DNA of 36,362 nt, from NCBI RefSeq assembly GCF_048268525.1, contig NZ_JBLWVH010000032.1:1-36362 (forward strand), read 5' to 3'. This DNA is from Maricaulis sp048268525 (lineage in GTDB: Bacteria > Pseudomonadota > Alphaproteobacteria > Caulobacterales > Maricaulaceae). The notes under the pieces were generated by a model. It made no database searches, was not told the DNA's origin, and saw only the letters and a list, made by a program, of their open reading frames with translations. Position 1 is the first letter of the stretch, and every line of letters begins with the position of its first letter. Positions 33,522-36,362 of the stretch are shown here, piece after piece. Both the position numbers and the translations under genes were made by a program.

Positions 33522-35393
33522 TCAGTCGGGCTCTCCCGCCGGTCGCCGGTCTTCCGGATCCCCGACATCCTCCACCATGAGTTCCTCCAGCGTCGTAACG
33601 CGTGACCGCGCCTTATCCATGTAGGCCTCATTGTCGAAGACGTCAGTTTCAGCGTCCCAGACCTCGAACAATTGCTGCAGGCTCTCCTCGTCATGACGGG
33701 CGAAGGCCTCGCTTTTGCGTCGGGCGCGATCCGGGCTTTCACCAAGGACTTCCAGCGACTGCCGGGCGGCATCAAGGGACGATCCGAACATTTCCCGGAT
33801 GGCCAGGTCAGCGCCTGCAGCCCGCAATTGATAGACATGCTCCCGGCTGGCGGCACGAGCGATCACATAGACTTGCGGGTAACGTTGCTTGACGTGATGG
33901 ACCAGCTCGACCGCCCGCTCACGATTGTCGGTGCAGACAACCAGCAGCTTGGCGCGCGCAATGCCCGCCGCTTCCAGCAGGCCGGGACGCATCGCATTGC
34001 CGTAATAAACCTGGATGCCGAACTTGCGCAGCCCGTCGATATGTTCGGCGGAATTGTCCAGAACCACCGGCTTGTAACCATCCATCACCAGCATGCGCTG
34101 GATGATCTGCCCGAACCGGCCCATCCCGGCGATGATGACGGGCGCCTCTTCCTCGATCAGATCCTCCTCGCGCTCGGGCGAGGCGGAACGGCGTACGCGC
34201 GGCGAGACCCAGCGCTCGAAAACGATCATGATCAAGGGCGTCGCCATCATCGACAGGGCGACGACCAGGCCGGCAACACCGGCAATCTCGGGCGGAATGA
34301 CATCAACACCGCTGGCGAAGGCCAGAAGGACAAAGCCGAACTCGCCGCTCTGGGCCAGTGAGAAGGTGAACAGCCAACGCGCGCGCCCCTCCATCCGGAA
34401 AACGAAGGCCAGCCCCAGCAGGATCAGCCCCTTCACCCCGATCAGGGCCAGGGTCAGCCCGATGATCAGGCCCGGATGCTCGCCCAGCAGGGAAAATTCC
34501 ATACTGGCGCCGACAGTCACAAAGAAGACGCCCAGCAACAGCCCCTTGAACGGATCCAGATCGCTGACCAGCTCGTGCCGGTATTCGCTCTCGGCCAGCA
34601 GGACACCGGCCAGGAAAGTCCCCAACGCCGGCGACAGGCCGACCGCGCTCATCAGGACCGCGATGCCGATCACCAGGAACAGCGCCGCCGACAGGAACAG
34701 CTCGTGCTGACCGGTACGCGCAATGATGCGGAAGGCCGGACGGGTCAGATATCGGCCGCCCAGCACAATGGCGCCGACCACGCCCAGCGTGACCAGGCCC
34801 TGCCCCCAGGCCGGCAGGTGGGAGAATGGCGTACTCTCGGCGCCATGGCCGGTGACCTCGGTGGCATGGCCGGCCACATCCGGAAGGGCCAGAAACGGCA
34901 TCAGGGCGAGCATCGGGATCACCGCAATGTCCTGGAACAGGAGGACAGAGAAAGCCGATTGGCCGCCTTCAGTCCGCAACCATCCCTTCTCGCCCAGCGT
35001 CTGCAGGACAATGGCGGTCGATGAGAGCGCGAAAATCAGACCGAGCGCGATAGCCAGCCGCCAGTCGAGACCGATCACCAGACAGAAGGCGGCAACCGCC
35101 GCCGTGGTCACGGCGACCTGCAAGCCGCCCAGCCCGAACAATCGGACCCGCAAATCCCACAGCACACGCGGCTGGAGCTCGAGCCCGACCAGGAAGAGCA
35201 TCATCACGACGCCGAATTCGGCGAAATGCTGGACATTCTCCGGATTGGACCCGACCAGCTCCAGCAAGGGCGCGATCGCCACGCCGGCCAGAAGATAGCC
35301 CAGCACCGACCCCAGCCCCAGCCGATGGGCGACCGGGACAGCGATCAGGCCGGCGCCCAGATAGATCGCTGCCTGCAAGAGTAGAGAGTCCAT
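33522..35393 (-). CDS. Kef-type monovalent cation:proton antiporter (CPA2) with TrkA-N domain
   Basis: A 623-residue inner-membrane transporter. Residues 1-395 hold about 12 hydrophobic segments with LLFQDIAVIP (Q154, D155), the conserved KefB/C acidic site, and GTFLAGVLLAESEYRHEL. Residues about 418-535 form an RCK/TrkA-N nucleotide-binding domain with GMGRFG (423-428). The tail is acidic and helical. It probably exports potassium in exchange for protons and may be gated by glutathione adducts, as in KefB/KefC, or by nucleotides. ATG 35393 is chosen; GTG 35402 three codons upstream is equally possible, with no strong ribosome site for either. No small KefF/KefG-type ancillary gene is adjacent. 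Confidence 0.94.
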   Translation of the reverse strand: MDSLLLQAAIYLGAGLIAVPVAHRLGLGSVLGYLLAGVAIAPLLELVGSNPENVQHFAEFGVVMMLFLVGLELQPRVLWDLRVRLFGLGGLQVAVTTAAVAAFCLVIGLDWRLAIALGLIFALSSTAIVLQTLGEKGWLRTEGGQSAFSVLLFQDIAVIPMLALMPFLALPDVAGHATEVTGHGAESTPFSHLPAWGQGLVTLGVVGAIVLGGRYLTRPAFRIIARTGQHELFLSAALFLVIGIAVLMSAVGLSPALGTFLAGVLLAESEYRHELVSDLDPFKGLLLGVFFVTVGASMEFSLLGEHPGLIIGLTLALIGVKGLILLGLAFVFRMEGRARWLFTFSLAQSGEFGFVLLAFASGVDVIPPEIAGVAGLVVALSMMATPLIMIVFERWVSPRVRRSASPEREEDLIEEEAPVIIAGMGRFGQIIQRMLVMDGYKPVVLDNSAEHIDGLRKFGIQVYYGNAMRPGLLEAAGIARAKLLVVCTDNRERAVELVHHVKQRYPQVYVIARAASREHVYQLRAAGADLAIREMFGSSLDAARQSLEVLGESPDRARRKSEAFARHDEESLQQLFEVWDAETDVFDNEAYMDKARSRVTTLEELMVEDVGDPEDRRPAGEPD

Positions 35394-35518
35394 GGCGCCC
35401 ACCGAATCAGGGCCGGGCCGAATGCCCCGCCTTGATCAGCATAACGCGACCAGGCGAGGCGACCAGTCGATTGTTGCGATGCAATGCAAAACGCCGATCG
35501 TCGGATAGCTCCCGGTCC

Positions 35519-36362
35519 TCAGCAGTCGAGTGCGCTGTCGAAGGACGGGTCCAGGACCGGCTGTCGCCGTGTGATACCCGCGGCGATACCGCACCGCATG
35601 GCATCATCAATCCGCGTATCGCCGGCCAGCGCCTCGGCAATCACCTCCGGGCTCTCGAGCCGTTCGAAAACCGCCGTCCCACCATCCTCAGGCGTGTCAA
35701 AGCGCAACGCAGCGCCGGCATTATTCCAGCGTGGCCAGCCCGGACCGGTACCGGCGCCATCGCCCGGCTGACCGGTCTCCGCGAAGGCGGCCCAATAGGC
35801 GCCCATAGCGTCGGCAATCGCAGCGCGTCCGTCGGCATTGCCATAGGTAAACAGGACCCGATCGAATGAGCCAAACAGTTCGAAATGATTGAAGACGAAA
35901 GGAATTTCCATCGCGTGTGCAGCGCCCAGCAGCTCGCCGGTATTGGTCATCAGCACCGAACCGCCCTCGTCCCAGTCAAAGCGATAGCTCCACAGATCGT
36001 CGCGCCCATGGGCCGCCAGCCGGTCCAGCAGGCCGTCGACCGCGTTGTAGCGCCAGATACGGCTGGGATATTCGACGGCGGCCTCATAGGTGTCGCGGTC
36101 ACGCAGCCAGAGCAGCGGCCCAAGCCGCCGCGTCAGACGCGGATCAAACACCGTATAAAGCTTCATCTCGTCGCGATTGGTGCCGGAGATCAAAGGCACC
36201 GGCGCGAAGCCGTCCGGGTCTTCGGCGGCGGCCAGAATGCCGCCCTCGCGCAGTGTCACCCCGTCCTCGATCATGCGTGGCAGGGAGGTCAGCTCGCCGT
36301 CCTCGTCGCGATAGGGCGCGTAGACCTCGGCCAGCGAGGCCGCGCGCAGGGCCGCGCCGTCG
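35519..36362 (-). CDS. Type B carboxylesterase, 3' part (5' end outside the window)
   Basis: The frame is open to the right edge, so the N-terminal part with the serine nucleophile is missing. About 280 residues are visible. GTNRDEM (about residue 60) is the region of the catalytic acid, and GAAHAMEIPFVFNHF carries the catalytic histidine, both typical of carboxylesterase family alpha/beta-hydrolases. MGAYWAAFAETGQPG and WPRWN near the end are also family hallmarks. It would hydrolyse esters; the true substrate and signal peptide cannot be seen. It lies 126 bp upstream of the antiporter start, on the same strand. Confidence 0.9.
   Translation of the reverse strand, partial: DGAALRAASLAEVYAPYRDEDGELTSLPRMIEDGVTLREGGILAAAEDPDGFAPVPLISGTNRDEMKLYTVFDPRLTRRLGPLLWLRDRDTYEAAVEYPSRIWRYNAVDGLLDRLAAHGRDDLWSYRFDWDEGGSVLMTNTGELLGAAHAMEIPFVFNHFELFGSFDRVLFTYGNADGRAAIADAMGAYWAAFAETGQPGDGAGTGPGWPRWNNAGAALRFDTPEDGGTAVFERLESPEVIAEALAGDTRIDDAMRCGIAAGITRRQPVLDPSFDSALDC

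Overview
The window is GC-rich, densely coded bacterial chromosome, most likely from an alphaproteobacterium of the Maricaulis/Oceanicaulis/Hyphomonas kind (Caulobacterales/Maricaulales). The best evidence is a tRNA-His (GTG) that has no extra G at position -1 and carries A73 with a G1:U72 pair, which is the known alphaproteobacterial departure from the universal rule. Two DUF2336 proteins, a likely DUF6491 protein and a compact arginine succinyltransferase (ast) cluster fit the same group. The genus is an inference. No IS element, prophage, CRISPR array or rRNA gene was seen.

Layout. 1-739: no confident gene; two diverged 41-bp direct repeats with hairpins. 740-4849 (minus): a tight three-gene unit of a sulfotransferase, a glycosyltransferase-like/sulfotransferase fusion and an ABC exporter, probably making and exporting a sulfated glycoconjugate. 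5046-5555: lipoprotein cytochrome c. 5559-8454 (minus): EgtB (ergothioneine sulfoxide synthase), a class II aldolase-family protein and a predicted outer-membrane barrel. 8507-12692: two DUF2336 proteins pointing towards each other around NAD kinase, a single-domain response regulator and an HPt protein. 12777-15244: lytic transglycosylase, small secreted Cys protein, SDR. 15397-17435: LysR regulator and a quinone-oxidoreductase-like enzyme. 17518-17594: tRNA-His. 17736-22090: M48 lipoprotein protease, AsmA protein, secreted three-domain beta/gamma-crystallin protein. 22256-23583: phenylalanine hydroxylase behind a strong palindromic operator, then a response regulator. 23684-28781 (minus): M20 hydrolase-astA-astD-astB. 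28860-33427 (minus): Cys/Met-type PLP enzyme, OmpA protein with a 30-proline linker, L,D-transpeptidase. 33522-35393 (minus): Kef-type cation/proton antiporter. 35519-36362 (minus): 3' part of a type B carboxylesterase cut by the window edge.

Themes are the cell envelope (exporter, transglycosylase, AsmA, OmpA, L,D-transpeptidase, barrel), amino-acid catabolism (phenylalanine, arginine, sulfur amino acids), redox protection (ergothioneine) and a phosphorelay without its kinase. The most unusual items are the glycosyltransferase/sulfotransferase fusion operon, the NAD kinase frame with no usable start codon upstream of its catalytic motif, the M20 hydrolase standing where AstE would be expected, the 30-proline OmpA linker and the palindromic phhA operator. 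Gene identities come from motif recognition by eye; no database search was run.
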